Of a stretch of DNA of 64,000 nucleotides, positions 53,737-62,625 are shown piece by piece. The stretch spans positions 1-64,000 of the forward strand of contig JASCOV010000008.1 in NCBI GenBank assembly GCA_029960045.1, given 5' to 3'. Positions within the stretch are counted from its first letter, which is position 1; each line of letters begins with the position of its first letter. Source of the stretch: Flavobacteriaceae bacterium PS02293 (GTDB taxonomy: Bacteria; Bacteroidota; Bacteroidia; Flavobacteriales; Weeksellaceae). Under the pieces are notes generated by a model that worked only from the letters and a program-made list of their open reading frames with translations, was not told the DNA's origin and ran no database searches. The translations under genes and the position numbers were made by a program.

Positions 53737-54258
53737 ATGTTTAATACTATCGTTAAATTAAGTTGCCACTCTAAATATAAATTCATTAAAAAAATTGCAG
53801 ACAATCTTTTGGAAAAATTCTACAGCTGCGAAATCAACTGTATCGAGATAGACAAAAGCGTATTGTTTGCACATCACGCACGAGGTTGTACAATTGTTGC
53901 TGCAAAAATTTGTGAAAATGTTGTAATCTATCAGAATGTTTCAATAGGTGCCAATCTGAGATATAACAAAATCAACAATGAATGGGAAAATCTTGGAAAT
54001 CCCATCATTTGCAAAAATGTAATCATTGCCGACGGAGCGAAAATTCTTGGCCCGGTTGTGATTGGAGAAAACACAGTGATTGGTGCTGGTTCAATTATTA
54101 CTAAAAACATTCCTTCAAATAGCATTGCATTCGGCGTAAATCAATTTAAACCAAAAGATGAAAATTACGATTTGATATTCAATCCAAATATGCCAGATTC
54201 CGAAAAAATGATTGCAGTCAATAAAAAACTAATTAAGGAATTCTATAATCGTGAATAA
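53737..54258 (+). CDS. serine acetyltransferase-like hexapeptide protein
   Basis: A 173-aa left-handed beta-helix acetyltransferase. The hexapeptide stretch (LFAHHARGCTIVAAKICENV, then VVIGENTVIGAGSIITKNIP) resembles CysE, but the N-terminal helical domain is short or missing. It could acetylate serine or another small molecule. It sits between the AraC gene and a relic of the AraC 3' end, so it appears inserted. Confidence 0.8.
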   Translation: MFNTIVKLSCHSKYKFIKKIADNLLEKFYSCEINCIEIDKSVLFAHHARGCTIVAAKICENVVIYQNVSIGANLRYNKINNEWENLGNPIICKNVIIADGAKILGPVVIGENTVIGAGSIITKNIPSNSIAFGVNQFKPKDENYDLIFNPNMPDSEKMIAVNKKLIKEFYNRE

Positions 54259-54264
54259 CCAAAA

Positions 54265-54303
54265 CGTCCGATTTTTACAATTTTTGGTTTATCAATCTAA
54301 ATA
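54265..54303 (+). pseudogene. relic of an AraC-type 3' end
   Basis: The last 39 bases in frame read RFLQFLVYQSK and stop, almost the same as the real end of the AraC gene (RFLQFLSYHSR, about 53680-53712). The similarity continues past both stops into TAATTTT and ATAAAATTT just before the next ATG. This looks like a leftover of gene duplication or recombination. Confidence 0.6.
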
Positions 54304-54309
54304 ATTTTG
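54302..54309 (+). promoter_or_regulatory. -7 element of the TetX-like gene
   Basis: TAATTTTG matches TAnnTTTG and ends 19 bases before the ATG at 54329. The matching position before the acetyltransferase gene reads TAATTTTA. Confidence 0.5.
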
Positions 54310-54328
54310 CAGCATAAAATTTAAACTT

Positions 54329-55489
54329 ATGCTCATCGATAATAAATCAATCGCGATAGTTGGCGGCGGTCCTGGCGGACTGACTTTAGCACGTCTTTTA
54401 CAAATGAAAGGCGCACTTGTAAAAGTTTACGAAAGGGATCTTGATAAAAATGCAAGAGTCCAGGGTTCACCTTTGGATCTTCACGAAGATTCCGGATTAG
54501 CAGCAATTCGGGAAGCTGATCTTTTAAAGGAATTCAAAGAAAATTTTCTTCCCGGCGCAGACAAGACATTAATCCTCAATGAAAAAGCAGAGATATTTTA
54601 CAGCGATCACGAAACAAACCTTGAGGAAAATTTCGGACATGAATATTTTCGTCCGGAGATTGATCGTGGGTCATTAAGGAAAATTTTGCTTGAATCTTTA
54701 GAGCCAGAAACTGTGGTTTGGGATAGCCATTTCATCTCAATGGAAAAGCAAAATGACGTTTGGAAACTGGATTTCAAAAACAGAGAATCCGTTTATGCTG
54801 ACATCGTAATTGGTTCTGATGGTGCTAATTCTAAAATCCGTCCTTACATTACAGACATCAAACCGTTCTATTCTGGAATCGTAATGCTGGAAGGTAATAT
54901 TCATCAATCAAAAACTAAAGTTCCAAATATTTATTCTTTAATTAATGGTGGAAAAATAATGGCTTTCGGAAATGAGAAAAACATTTTGATGGGACAAAAA
55001 GGCACTGGAGATCTTGGATTTTATGCAAGTTTCAAAGCAGATGAAAATTGGGCTTCTGACAGCGGTTTGGATTTTAATAATCAATCACAAATTCTGGAAT
55101 GGTTTAAAAATAATTATCCTGAATGGAGCGATATCTGGTACGAATTGTTTGAAAATGCCGAAACGCCTTTTGTTCCAAGACCAATTTATTGTATACCTTT
55201 GGATCAGACTTGGGAAACTTCGTCAAACTTAACAATAATCGGTGATGCAGCACACGTAATGCCTCCATTTGCCGGTGAAGGTGCAAATATGGCGATGTTG
55301 GATGCTTTAGAATTGAGCAAATATCTGACTTCAGAAAAATATAATTCTTTAACAGAAGCTATTTCTGAATATGAAATTAATATGAGAAAAAGAGTTTCAA
55401 AAGCGGCTGAGGAATCTCTTGAAAATGGAGAAAAGATGCATTCCGAAAGCGCCTTGGAAACAATGCTTGAGTTTTTTGGTGGACATTAA
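54329..55489 (+). CDS. FAD-dependent monooxygenase, TetX-like
   Basis: A 386-aa class A flavin monooxygenase. FAD motif IVGGGPGGLTLARLLQ (about residues 9-24), YERDLDKNARVQGSPLDLHEDSG, and the second FAD motif GDAAHVMPPFAGEGAN (about 303-318). Overall order and length follow TetX (tetracycline-inactivating) and its chromosomal homologues. Whether this one acts on tetracyclines cannot be decided here. It is preceded by the AraC relic and its own promoter element. Confidence 0.82.
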   Translation: MLIDNKSIAIVGGGPGGLTLARLLQMKGALVKVYERDLDKNARVQGSPLDLHEDSGLAAIREADLLKEFKENFLPGADKTLILNEKAEIFYSDHETNLEENFGHEYFRPEIDRGSLRKILLESLEPETVVWDSHFISMEKQNDVWKLDFKNRESVYADIVIGSDGANSKIRPYITDIKPFYSGIVMLEGNIHQSKTKVPNIYSLINGGKIMAFGNEKNILMGQKGTGDLGFYASFKADENWASDSGLDFNNQSQILEWFKNNYPEWSDIWYELFENAETPFVPRPIYCIPLDQTWETSSNLTIIGDAAHVMPPFAGEGANMAMLDALELSKYLTSEKYNSLTEAISEYEINMRKRVSKAAEESLENGEKMHSESALETMLEFFGGH

Positions 55490-55692
55490 TCGTAAGTTTT
55501 GTGAAGGCTGTTTTTCCTTTATACTCCTATTGGTATTTAAAAATGCTTGTTTATGAAATGTATTTCAATTTAACAATGATTCGGGAAATAAATTCAACAA
55601 ATATTTCATCTCATTTTTCATTATTCGCTGTAATTTTCTGAGGAAATATTTAGGATAGTGATCATTTCCATTACTGACTTAAAACTAAACAC

Positions 55693-55726
55693 ATAAAAAA
55701 AACCGTTCCAAAAATGAAACGGTTTT
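55693..55726 (-). terminator. terminator after sucC
   Basis: AAAACCGTT at 55699-55707 pairs with AACGGTTTT at 55718-55726. On the minus strand it follows the sucC stop by about 25 bases and ends in a run of eight T. Confidence 0.85.
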
Positions 55727-55750
55727 CTATATTTATTTGAAAATTAAAGC

Positions 55751-56941
55751 TTAAGCTATAACCTCTTTTACTTTGTTTGCAGCTTCTTCCAAAGTAATTG
55801 CAGAATGAACAGGAAGTCCGGACTCGTCAATTAGTTTTTTAGCTTCTACAGCGTTGGTTCCTTGCAATCTTACGATCAATGGAACTGGAAGGCTTCCCAT
55901 CGCGTGATAAGCGTCTACAACACCTTGCGCCACTCTGTCACATCTTACGATTCCTCCGAAGATGTTGATCAAGATCGCTTTTACGTTCGGGTCTCTCAAG
56001 ATAATCCCGAAAGCAGTTTGAACTCTTTGTGCATCAGCTGTTCCACCAACGTCCAAGAAGTTTGCAGGATTACCGCCAGATAATTTGATGATATCCATAG
56101 TCGCCATTGCAAGACCGGCTCCGTTTACCATACAAGCCACGTTTCCGTCCAACTTCACGAAGTTAAGGCCAGCTTCACCAGCTTCTACGTCTAATGGATC
56201 TTCTTCTCTTGTATCTCTCAATTCAGCAAGGTCTTTGTGACGGAACAATGAGTTGTCGTCCAAAGTTACTTTTGCATCTACAGCGATAATTTTGTTATCA
56301 GAAGTTTTAAGAACCGGGTTGATCTCGAAAAGAGAAGCATCGATACCGATGTAAGCGTTGTAAAGAGACGTGATGAATTTTGTGAATTCTTTGAAAGCAT
56401 TACCTTCAAGACCAAGTCCGAAAGCAATTTTTCTAGCCTGAAAACCTTGCAATCCGTAAGCCGCATCGATTACTTCTTTGTGGATCAAGTGTGGTGTTAC
56501 TTCTGCAACGTGCTCGATGTCCATTCCACCTTCTGTAGAATAAACGATCGTATTTTTCCCTAAAGCTCTGTCTAGAAGGATAGAAACATAAAATTCTTTA
56601 GTTTCAGATTCTCCCGGATAATATACATCTTCAGCTACCAAAACAGAATGTACTTTTTTACCTTCAGCAGAAGTCTGAGGTGTGATAAGTTGCATTCCGA
56701 TGATGTTTCCAGCGTTTTCTTTAAGTTTGTCCATATTAGGAGAGAACTTAACTCCGCCACCTTTTCCTCTACCACCAGCGTGGATTTGAGCTTTTACTAC
56801 CCAAGCCTGAGCTCCGGTTTCAGCAGTAAGTTTTTCTGCAGCAGCAACTGCCTCGTCCACATTGTTTGCAACAAAACCACGTTGGATATTAACCCCGTAT
56901 TTTGCTAAAATCTCTTTTGATTGATACTCGTGAAGATTCAT
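55751..56941 (-). CDS. sucC: succinyl-CoA synthetase beta subunit (ADP-forming)
   Basis: A 396-aa ATP-grasp protein: MNLHEYQSKEILAKYGV at the start, KAQIHAGGRGKGGGVKF (nucleotide-binding loop), EINPVLKTSD and the C-terminal CoA-ligase part with LINIFGGIVRCDRVA. It forms succinate, CoA and ATP with SucD in the citric acid cycle. sucD is not adjacent, which is common in Bacteroidetes. Own promoter and terminator make it a single-gene unit. Confidence 0.97.
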   Translation of the reverse strand: MNLHEYQSKEILAKYGVNIQRGFVANNVDEAVAAAEKLTAETGAQAWVVKAQIHAGGRGKGGGVKFSPNMDKLKENAGNIIGMQLITPQTSAEGKKVHSVLVAEDVYYPGESETKEFYVSILLDRALGKNTIVYSTEGGMDIEHVAEVTPHLIHKEVIDAAYGLQGFQARKIAFGLGLEGNAFKEFTKFITSLYNAYIGIDASLFEINPVLKTSDNKIIAVDAKVTLDDNSLFRHKDLAELRDTREEDPLDVEAGEAGLNFVKLDGNVACMVNGAGLAMATMDIIKLSGGNPANFLDVGGTADAQRVQTAFGIILRDPNVKAILINIFGGIVRCDRVAQGVVDAYHAMGSLPVPLIVRLQGTNAVEAKKLIDESGLPVHSAITLEEAANKVKEVIA

Positions 56942-56980
56942 AATATATTATTGATTAATTTTTAGATTTTATAAGATTCA

Positions 56981-56988
56981 CAAATTTA
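56981..56988 (-). promoter_or_regulatory. sucC promoter -7 element
   Basis: The minus strand reads TAAATTTG, a match to TAnnTTTG, 40 bases before the sucC ATG. Confidence 0.55.
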
Positions 56989-57095
56989 AGAAAAAGTGAC
57001 GAATTACATTATATAAATGTCTGATTGAAATCAGTTTTAGGAATATGATGGTTTTATTAATTGTATTAAACTTTAAAGTGATAAGTTATTTTATA

Positions 57096-57812
57096 TTAAT
57101 GCTTTATCAAATCAACAATATAGCCTAAAGCAAAAATAGCAAGAGCAAAAGTCTGCATTCCCAAAATATAAGAAAGTATTGCCTTGGGATAATTGATGAT
57201 TTTTTTTCGGTCATAGAAGTCCACAATTGCCCAAGAACAATAGAGAATTCCAATCCAGCCGGCGACTTTCATCACGTGAAAATGTGTCAAACCTTCTACA
57301 ATCACGAATACTGAATAGATCAACATCCCAACGCCCATTACAAAACAAAGCAAAATCAAAATTTCGAAAAAATTATAATCGTATTTTCTGAAAAATAACT
57401 TCAGCCAAGGTGCAATGCAGATTCCCATCAAAATATTAGCGTAACCATAATGACCTTGCATCCAGCCATTAATAGAATTGAAAGCTGAACCTTTTTCGCC
57501 TTGAACCTCCACATAACTTTGTTCAATATGAAAATAATGATCAATTAATGTATAAATCAGCGAGCAGACAATAATAAAAATGATAGGTTTTACAAGTCTG
57601 TTTCTATTCTCAGAAAAGAATTCTCTGACACTTTTTCCAGGTCTGATGAGTAATTCTTTGATCGTAAAGAAAATTCCTCTGTCAAGATGCAAAACGTGTT
57701 CTATCTCGTGCTGAATGTAATGAGAATCAATGCGTTTTAAAGTTGCAGCTTGTCCACAGTTTGAACAGAATTTTCCGGTTAAATCTTGGTTACAGTTTTT
57801 ACAATTTCCCAT
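57096..57812 (-). CDS. DUF3667 family membrane protein
   Basis: A 238-aa protein with an N-terminal zinc ribbon (Cys4, Cys7, Cys16, Cys19) followed by the family stretch HVLHLDRGIFFTIKELLIRPG and about five membrane segments in the C-terminal part. Its function is unknown. It is in the same run as the DUF423 gene. Confidence 0.88.
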   Translation of the reverse strand: MGNCKNCNQDLTGKFCSNCGQAATLKRIDSHYIQHEIEHVLHLDRGIFFTIKELLIRPGKSVREFFSENRNRLVKPIIFIIVCSLIYTLIDHYFHIEQSYVEVQGEKGSAFNSINGWMQGHYGYANILMGICIAPWLKLFFRKYDYNFFEILILLCFVMGVGMLIYSVFVIVEGLTHFHVMKVAGWIGILYCSWAIVDFYDRKKIINYPKAILSYILGMQTFALAIFALGYIVDLIKH

Positions 57813-57829
57813 TTAATAAAATGATAAAA

Positions 57830-58216
57830 TTAAAATTTCGTCTTGGCAAAATACCAAATCAACATCGTCCAACTGATAATCATAAACAAGCCTCCAAGCG
57901 GCGTAATTGGTCCAAGGAATTTTAGATTCATCCCAAGATAATCCTGAAAAGCCAGGAAATAAATACTTACAGAAAACAGAAAAGTTCCTGCAATCATAAG
58001 AATGGAAATCCACTTTTCAGAAGTCGTTTCGAATTTCAAAATATAACCGACAATCAGAAGAAAAAATGCCGCATAGATTTGGTATCTAACGCCAGTTTCA
58101 AAACTCTCCAGTCTTTCGATTGATAATATTTTTTTGAAGGCGTGTGCACCAAACGCACCAAGAATTACGGACAATAAACCGTAGATTCCGCCGATAATTA
58201 AAGTAAAGTTTTTCAT
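57830..58216 (-). CDS. DUF423 family membrane protein
   Basis: A 128-aa protein with four membrane segments. FGAHAFKKILS and GTFLFSVSIYFLAF, TPLGGLFMIISW are family marks. Function is unknown; YgdD-type proteins are small inner-membrane proteins. It starts 3 bp after the stop of the 56-aa membrane protein. Confidence 0.92.
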   Translation of the reverse strand: MKNFTLIIGGIYGLLSVILGAFGAHAFKKILSIERLESFETGVRYQIYAAFFLLIVGYILKFETTSEKWISILMIAGTFLFSVSIYFLAFQDYLGMNLKFLGPITPLGGLFMIISWTMLIWYFAKTKF

Positions 58217-58219
58217 AAT

Positions 58220-58390
58220 TTATAATTCTCCTTTTTGATATAAAATAATAAGTTTTCCTGCAATAGATAATATTCCTAGGGCAATAAACAGCCAAGAAAA
58301 TCTCTTCGCACCAGCGAATCCAGGATCTTTTGTAAATCTCAAAAATACTCCAAAAATCAGCATAAAAGCTGAAAGTGCAATTCCAAACAT
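58220..58390 (-). CDS. small membrane protein, 56 aa
   Basis: Minus-strand frame MFGIALSAFMLIFGVFLRFT... to QKGEL, 56 aa, with two hydrophobic segments (about residues 2-18 and 32-50) and a short polar loop KDPGFAGAKR. It fits between the HMG-CoA reductase (4 bp gap) and DUF423 (3 bp gap) genes, which supports it as a real gene. No family is recognised. Confidence 0.65.
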   Translation of the reverse strand: MFGIALSAFMLIFGVFLRFTKDPGFAGAKRFSWLFIALGILSIAGKLIILYQKGEL

Positions 58391-58394
58391 AAGC

Positions 58395-59723
58395 TTATTT
58401 ATTTCTCAATTTTTCCAACTCCGAAATTACCTCGTGATGACTCACCGTTTTATCTTTGAAATAAGTCACAAAATGTTGTTTCTCTTCTTCAGTTGCTCCA
58501 AATTGATTCAGAATATTGAAAAGGTGCATTTTCATATGACCTTTCTGGATTCCCGTAGTCACCAACGAACGAAGCGCTCCAAAATTCTGTGCCAATCCGG
58601 AAACCGCCAAAATACTCATCAATTCCTGAGCAGATGGTTTTCCTAAAAGTGCTAATGAAAATTTCACTAATGGATGAAGATTCGTTAAACCACCAACAAC
58701 ACCAACAGAAATCGGCAAGTCAATCCAAAATCTGAAAATCCCATTATCCGTTGTACAATGCGTTAATGAAGAATATTTTCCATTTCTCGCTGCATAAGCG
58801 TGTGCGCAAGCTTCTGTTGCACGGAAATCATTTCCTGTCGCAATTACCACGGCATCAACACCATTCATAATTCCTTTATTGTGCGTAGTTGCTCTGTAAG
58901 GTTCGATTTCTGCAATCGTCACCGCACGTTTGAATTTCCATGCAAATTCTTCATTCGAGATTCCGCTGTCGTCTTTCAAATCTTCAATTTTGCAAGAAAC
59001 TTCGGCTCGTACGATGCAATCCGGCGTGTAATTGGAAAGGATATTCATCACAATTTGCAATGAATCTTTCTCTTCCTGAGAGAAACTTTCCTCGTTGGCA
59101 ACTTCTTCCTTCAAAGTTTTTCCGAATTGTTCCAGACACGAATTAATGAAATTCGCGCCCATCGAATCTACAGTGTCAAAACTCGCTTTCAACTGGAAAT
59201 AATCTTCCAGTTCAGAAGTTTTATCTATGAGTTTGATATTCAAAATACCACCACCACGGTTGCGCATATTTTTGGTAATGTCTTCCGTTGCTCCCAACAA
59301 TTTTTTCTTCAGTTTAAAATTGAAAAAATGAAGCAGTTTATGAGCTTCCGTTTTGAAGATAAAATGTGTGTGTCCTAGTTTTTCTGTATTGATAATCGTT
59401 GTTTTGAAACCACCTTTGTCAATCCAGAATTTTGCCGCTTTGGAAGCCGCTGCCACCACCGAACTTTCTTCGACCGCCATTGGAAGTGCCAAAAGTTTTC
59501 CGTCAATCAGGAAATTCGGAGCAATTCCGTAAGGCATATAAAAATTGGAAATCGTGTTTTCGGAAAACTCGTCGTGCATTTTTTGCAGATTAGAATCGTT
59601 GTTCCAATATTGCTGCAGAATCTGCTCGTAACTTCTGTCGTTGCTTAGATATTCGCTGATTAGCCAATCGATTTTTCTTTGTTTGGAAAGTTTTGAAAAT
59701 CCTTCAACAGGTTGATGGTTCAT
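58395..59723 (-). CDS. hydroxymethylglutaryl-CoA reductase, class II
   Basis: A 442-aa HMG-CoA reductase. Catalytic elements: AEVSCKIEDL (Glu), TTHNKGIMNGVDAV (Lys), ATGNDFRATEA (Asp) and a C-terminal His in KTVSHHEV. Class II enzymes act in the mevalonate pathway in Bacteroidetes, here in the synthetic direction, giving mevalonate for isoprenoids. Start ATG at 59723; it shares a transcript with the small membrane proteins downstream. Confidence 0.94.
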   Translation of the reverse strand: MNHQPVEGFSKLSKQRKIDWLISEYLSNDRSYEQILQQYWNNDSNLQKMHDEFSENTISNFYMPYGIAPNFLIDGKLLALPMAVEESSVVAAASKAAKFWIDKGGFKTTIINTEKLGHTHFIFKTEAHKLLHFFNFKLKKKLLGATEDITKNMRNRGGGILNIKLIDKTSELEDYFQLKASFDTVDSMGANFINSCLEQFGKTLKEEVANEESFSQEEKDSLQIVMNILSNYTPDCIVRAEVSCKIEDLKDDSGISNEEFAWKFKRAVTIAEIEPYRATTHNKGIMNGVDAVVIATGNDFRATEACAHAYAARNGKYSSLTHCTTDNGIFRFWIDLPISVGVVGGLTNLHPLVKFSLALLGKPSAQELMSILAVSGLAQNFGALRSLVTTGIQKGHMKMHLFNILNQFGATEEEKQHFVTYFKDKTVSHHEVISELEKLRNK

Positions 59724-59812
59724 AGGAAAATTTTATGTTGGTAAAGATAGAGATTTTGGAGGATTTTGATTGGATATTTGTTCTATATTCGCATAGATAA
59801 AAATTAATAACG

Positions 59813-60886
59813 ATGAAAAAAAGTTTAATTACTTTATTCCTGATTATTGGGAATATTTTGTTTGCACAATACAATTTAAGCAAAACCAATTCTACTCAAG
59901 CGTTAATTAAAATCCAAAAAAGCATTGCTGAAAAAGATAAGCACCAGTTTTATAATCAATATTTGAAAATAAAACTTGCTGAAGACATTAAGAAAGCTTT
60001 TGTAAATAAAAATTATTCGGAAGATTTACTAATAAAATTTTCCGATTCTATTCTAAATCAATATAAACCAGAATTTTCGAGTTTAAATTCCTATGAAGAG
60101 GAAAAAACATTGTCTTTTGAAGATTATAAAAAAAGAGAAAAAGAAAGAACTGCGGATGCTAAAAAAAACGAATCCTTCTATAATGAATTGTTTAATATAA
60201 GTAAACAAGATTCTCTGAGAATGGCTGAGGTAATGTCAAAGATGAATCTATCTCAAAAAACAGGAAATATAAAAACTGATTATCAAAACTATGTTTTACA
60301 AGTTCAGAAAGCAAATGATGAAAATCCTTTTTCTCCTAAAAACAGAAGCTTAATAATCCAAGAACTTGATAAGTTGTTTTTGGAAAATCAATACTTTTCT
60401 GATGAAACTCAAAGATTATTGGAAATCAATTTTAATCCCAATTTAAAAGATAATCCATTTCCAACTCCTATGGCTAAAAAGACAGGAGAAATAGAAATTT
60501 ATGAAATCATTCCTAATAATATTATAGCTTTTGATAAAATTTATGGAATGGCTGGTGAAACTTATGCTGAAAGATATAAAATTTTGGAAAATGACATAAT
60601 TTCAATTTCGGTATTTCCTGTAGATGAAGAATGGAATATTAATAATGATTTTTTTAATAAAATTTCTAAATATGTTGGAGATAGAGCGAAATTTTACGGA
60701 GGAAACGATGTTAAAATCACAAAAATTAAAAATGAATATTTTATACAAACATTTTTATATAAATCAGGTGATGATAATTGTTGTCCAACTTTTGAAATTC
60801 AATATAAAACTTCTGATTTTATAAAATTTGTTCCTGTGAAAATTAGAAAAAATAGTAAAAATTCTAAATGGAATATAATTAAATAA
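59813..60886 (+). CDS. hypothetical secreted protein
   Basis: A 357-aa protein with a signal peptide (MKKSLITLFLIIGNILFAQ). The middle is rich in Lys and Glu and likely helical (EEEKTLSFEDYKKREKERTA). The end has a mixed fold with DDNCCPTFEIQYKTSDF, where two adjacent Cys sit. I do not recognise a family. It diverges from the HMG-CoA reductase gene. Confidence 0.7.
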   Translation: MKKSLITLFLIIGNILFAQYNLSKTNSTQALIKIQKSIAEKDKHQFYNQYLKIKLAEDIKKAFVNKNYSEDLLIKFSDSILNQYKPEFSSLNSYEEEKTLSFEDYKKREKERTADAKKNESFYNELFNISKQDSLRMAEVMSKMNLSQKTGNIKTDYQNYVLQVQKANDENPFSPKNRSLIIQELDKLFLENQYFSDETQRLLEINFNPNLKDNPFPTPMAKKTGEIEIYEIIPNNIIAFDKIYGMAGETYAERYKILENDIISISVFPVDEEWNINNDFFNKISKYVGDRAKFYGGNDVKITKIKNEYFIQTFLYKSGDDNCCPTFEIQYKTSDFIKFVPVKIRKNSKNSKWNIIK

Positions 60887-61010
60887 TGAAACCAAAAATG
60901 AAAATCTTTGTTAATAACTAAATCTTAAAATCCTTGACTTTCTTCATTTATGGAATTATTTTTGACATTCAATTCTGAATCAATTCCACTCAAAAAATAA
61001 TCTTTCAAAT

Positions 61011-62267
61011 ATGAACTTCGACCGCACAAAAGAAAAACTTGAGATACTTGCAGATGCTGCTAAGTATGATGTTTCATGTTCTTCAAGCGGAGGGAAAAGA
61101 AAGAATAATGGAGGTTTAGGCGACAGTTCGGCTAGCGGAATCTGTCACACTTATACGGAAGACGGACGTTGCGTTTCGCTTCTCAAAATCCTTTTGACCA
61201 ATCATTGCATTTACGATTGCATCTACTGCGTTTCCAGAAAATCGAATGATATCAAACGTGCAGCCTTCACAGTTGAGGAAGTCGTTGATTTAACTATCAG
61301 TTTTTACAGAAGAAACTACATCGAAGGTTTATTTCTAAGCTCGGGAATTTTCAAAGATGCCGACACAACAATGGAGCGTTTGGTTCGAGTAGCCAAAAAA
61401 TTGAGAACCGAACATAATTTCAACGGTTATATTCATCTTAAATCAATTCCTGGTGCGAGTGATATTCTGATGCAGGAAGCCGCACTTTACGCTGACCGAC
61501 TTTCCGTAAACCTCGAAATTCCGACTGAATCCGGACTTAAATTATTAGCACCAGACAAAAATAGGGCAGATATGTTGCAACCGATGCGCATCGTCCAAAA
61601 AGGAATTCAGCAATACAAAGACGAAAAGAAAATCATAAAAAGCGTTCCGAAGTTCGCACCAGCCGGACAATCCACACAGATGATTGTTGGCGCAACCAAC
61701 GAAAACGATTTGCAAATCATCAAAGTTGCCGACCATTTCTACCAAAATTACGGAATGAAGCGTGTTTATTATTCTGGTTACATTCCTGTAACTGTGGATA
61801 ATCGTTTGCCTGCGATTACTGCAGAAGTTCCTGTTTTGAGGGAAAATCGACTATATCAATCAGATTGGTTGATGCGTTTTTATGGTTTCAAAGCAGACGA
61901 AATTTTGGATTCAAACATGCCATTTCTGGATTTGGAAGTGGATCCGAAATTGAGTTGGGCACTAAGGCATCTCGATCAATTCCCTGTCAATCTTCAAACG
62001 GCAGATTATAAAATGATTCTTAGAATTCCGGGAATTGGCGTGAAAACGGCGATGAAGATTGTCAGCTCCAGACGTTTCCAAGTTTTAAATATTGATAATT
62101 TGAAAAAGTTAGGCGCTGCTATCAATCGTGCAAAATATTTTATTGATTTCAGTTATGGAAATCCATTCTTAAAACACCTGACCGATTTGAACTTGAGAAA
62201 ATTAATTATCGGCGGAAGTCAGTCAAAATTTCAGAATCAGTTTTCTCAGCAGCTGACTTTGTTTTAA
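61011..62267 (+). CDS. radical SAM protein, putative DNA modification/repair type
   Basis: A 418-aa radical SAM enzyme with CIYDCIYC (CX3CX2C) near residue 66-73. The C-terminal part contains a helix-hairpin-helix LRIPGIGVKTAMKIVSSRR (about residues 342-360). This matches a family labelled putative DNA modification/repair radical SAM protein. That family often has a partner gene next to it, but none is seen here: a repeat region and a peptidase gene follow. Its substrate is unknown. Confidence 0.85.
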   Translation: MNFDRTKEKLEILADAAKYDVSCSSSGGKRKNNGGLGDSSASGICHTYTEDGRCVSLLKILLTNHCIYDCIYCVSRKSNDIKRAAFTVEEVVDLTISFYRRNYIEGLFLSSGIFKDADTTMERLVRVAKKLRTEHNFNGYIHLKSIPGASDILMQEAALYADRLSVNLEIPTESGLKLLAPDKNRADMLQPMRIVQKGIQQYKDEKKIIKSVPKFAPAGQSTQMIVGATNENDLQIIKVADHFYQNYGMKRVYYSGYIPVTVDNRLPAITAEVPVLRENRLYQSDWLMRFYGFKADEILDSNMPFLDLEVDPKLSWALRHLDQFPVNLQTADYKMILRIPGIGVKTAMKIVSSRRFQVLNIDNLKKLGAAINRAKYFIDFSYGNPFLKHLTDLNLRKLIIGGSQSKFQNQFSQQLTLF

Positions 62268-62625
62268 ATTAAACACATTTACACATATTTTTTCACAAAT
62301 AACAAAACAACTTATTTAGGTTTTGAAAATCAAAAATTTATAAAACTTTCAAGAGCAAATACGCTTGACTTGTTTTCTGAGAATTTTAAAAACCATTAAG
62401 CTTGTTGTCTTCAACAACACTCAGACAACGACAAAAAGGATTTCCGCTCAAACCGGGGCGCAATTTTGTCATACTTTCAACTTTAGGTACTAAATTTGTG
62501 ATTTCAACCAAATAACAAAAAGGCTTCGAGAGCCTCAGCCTGACAGTGTAAAAACAATATACTTTGTACGTTGTCCTGCTGAGGCTCTCGAAGCACATAA
62601 AAAAATAAAATTCCATATTAAAATT
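62268..62625. other. intergenic region with inverted repeat pair
   Basis: No gene is supported. A minus-strand frame of 76 codons crosses the repeats and is spurious. The second half carries two inverted copies of the dispersed repeat, noted separately. Confidence 0.65.
62523..62594. repeat. inverted pair of GCTTCGAGAGCCTCAG repeats
   Basis: GCTTCGAGAGCCTCAGCCTG at 62523-62542 is nearly the reverse complement of TGCTGAGGCTCTCGAAGC at 62577-62594. With flanking TGACA/TGTC the arms are about 23 bp, only two mismatches, and enclose about 26 bases. The pair can fold into a long hairpin and belongs to the same family as the CCTTCGA repeats at 454, 11777, 11885 and 38094. Confidence 0.75.
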
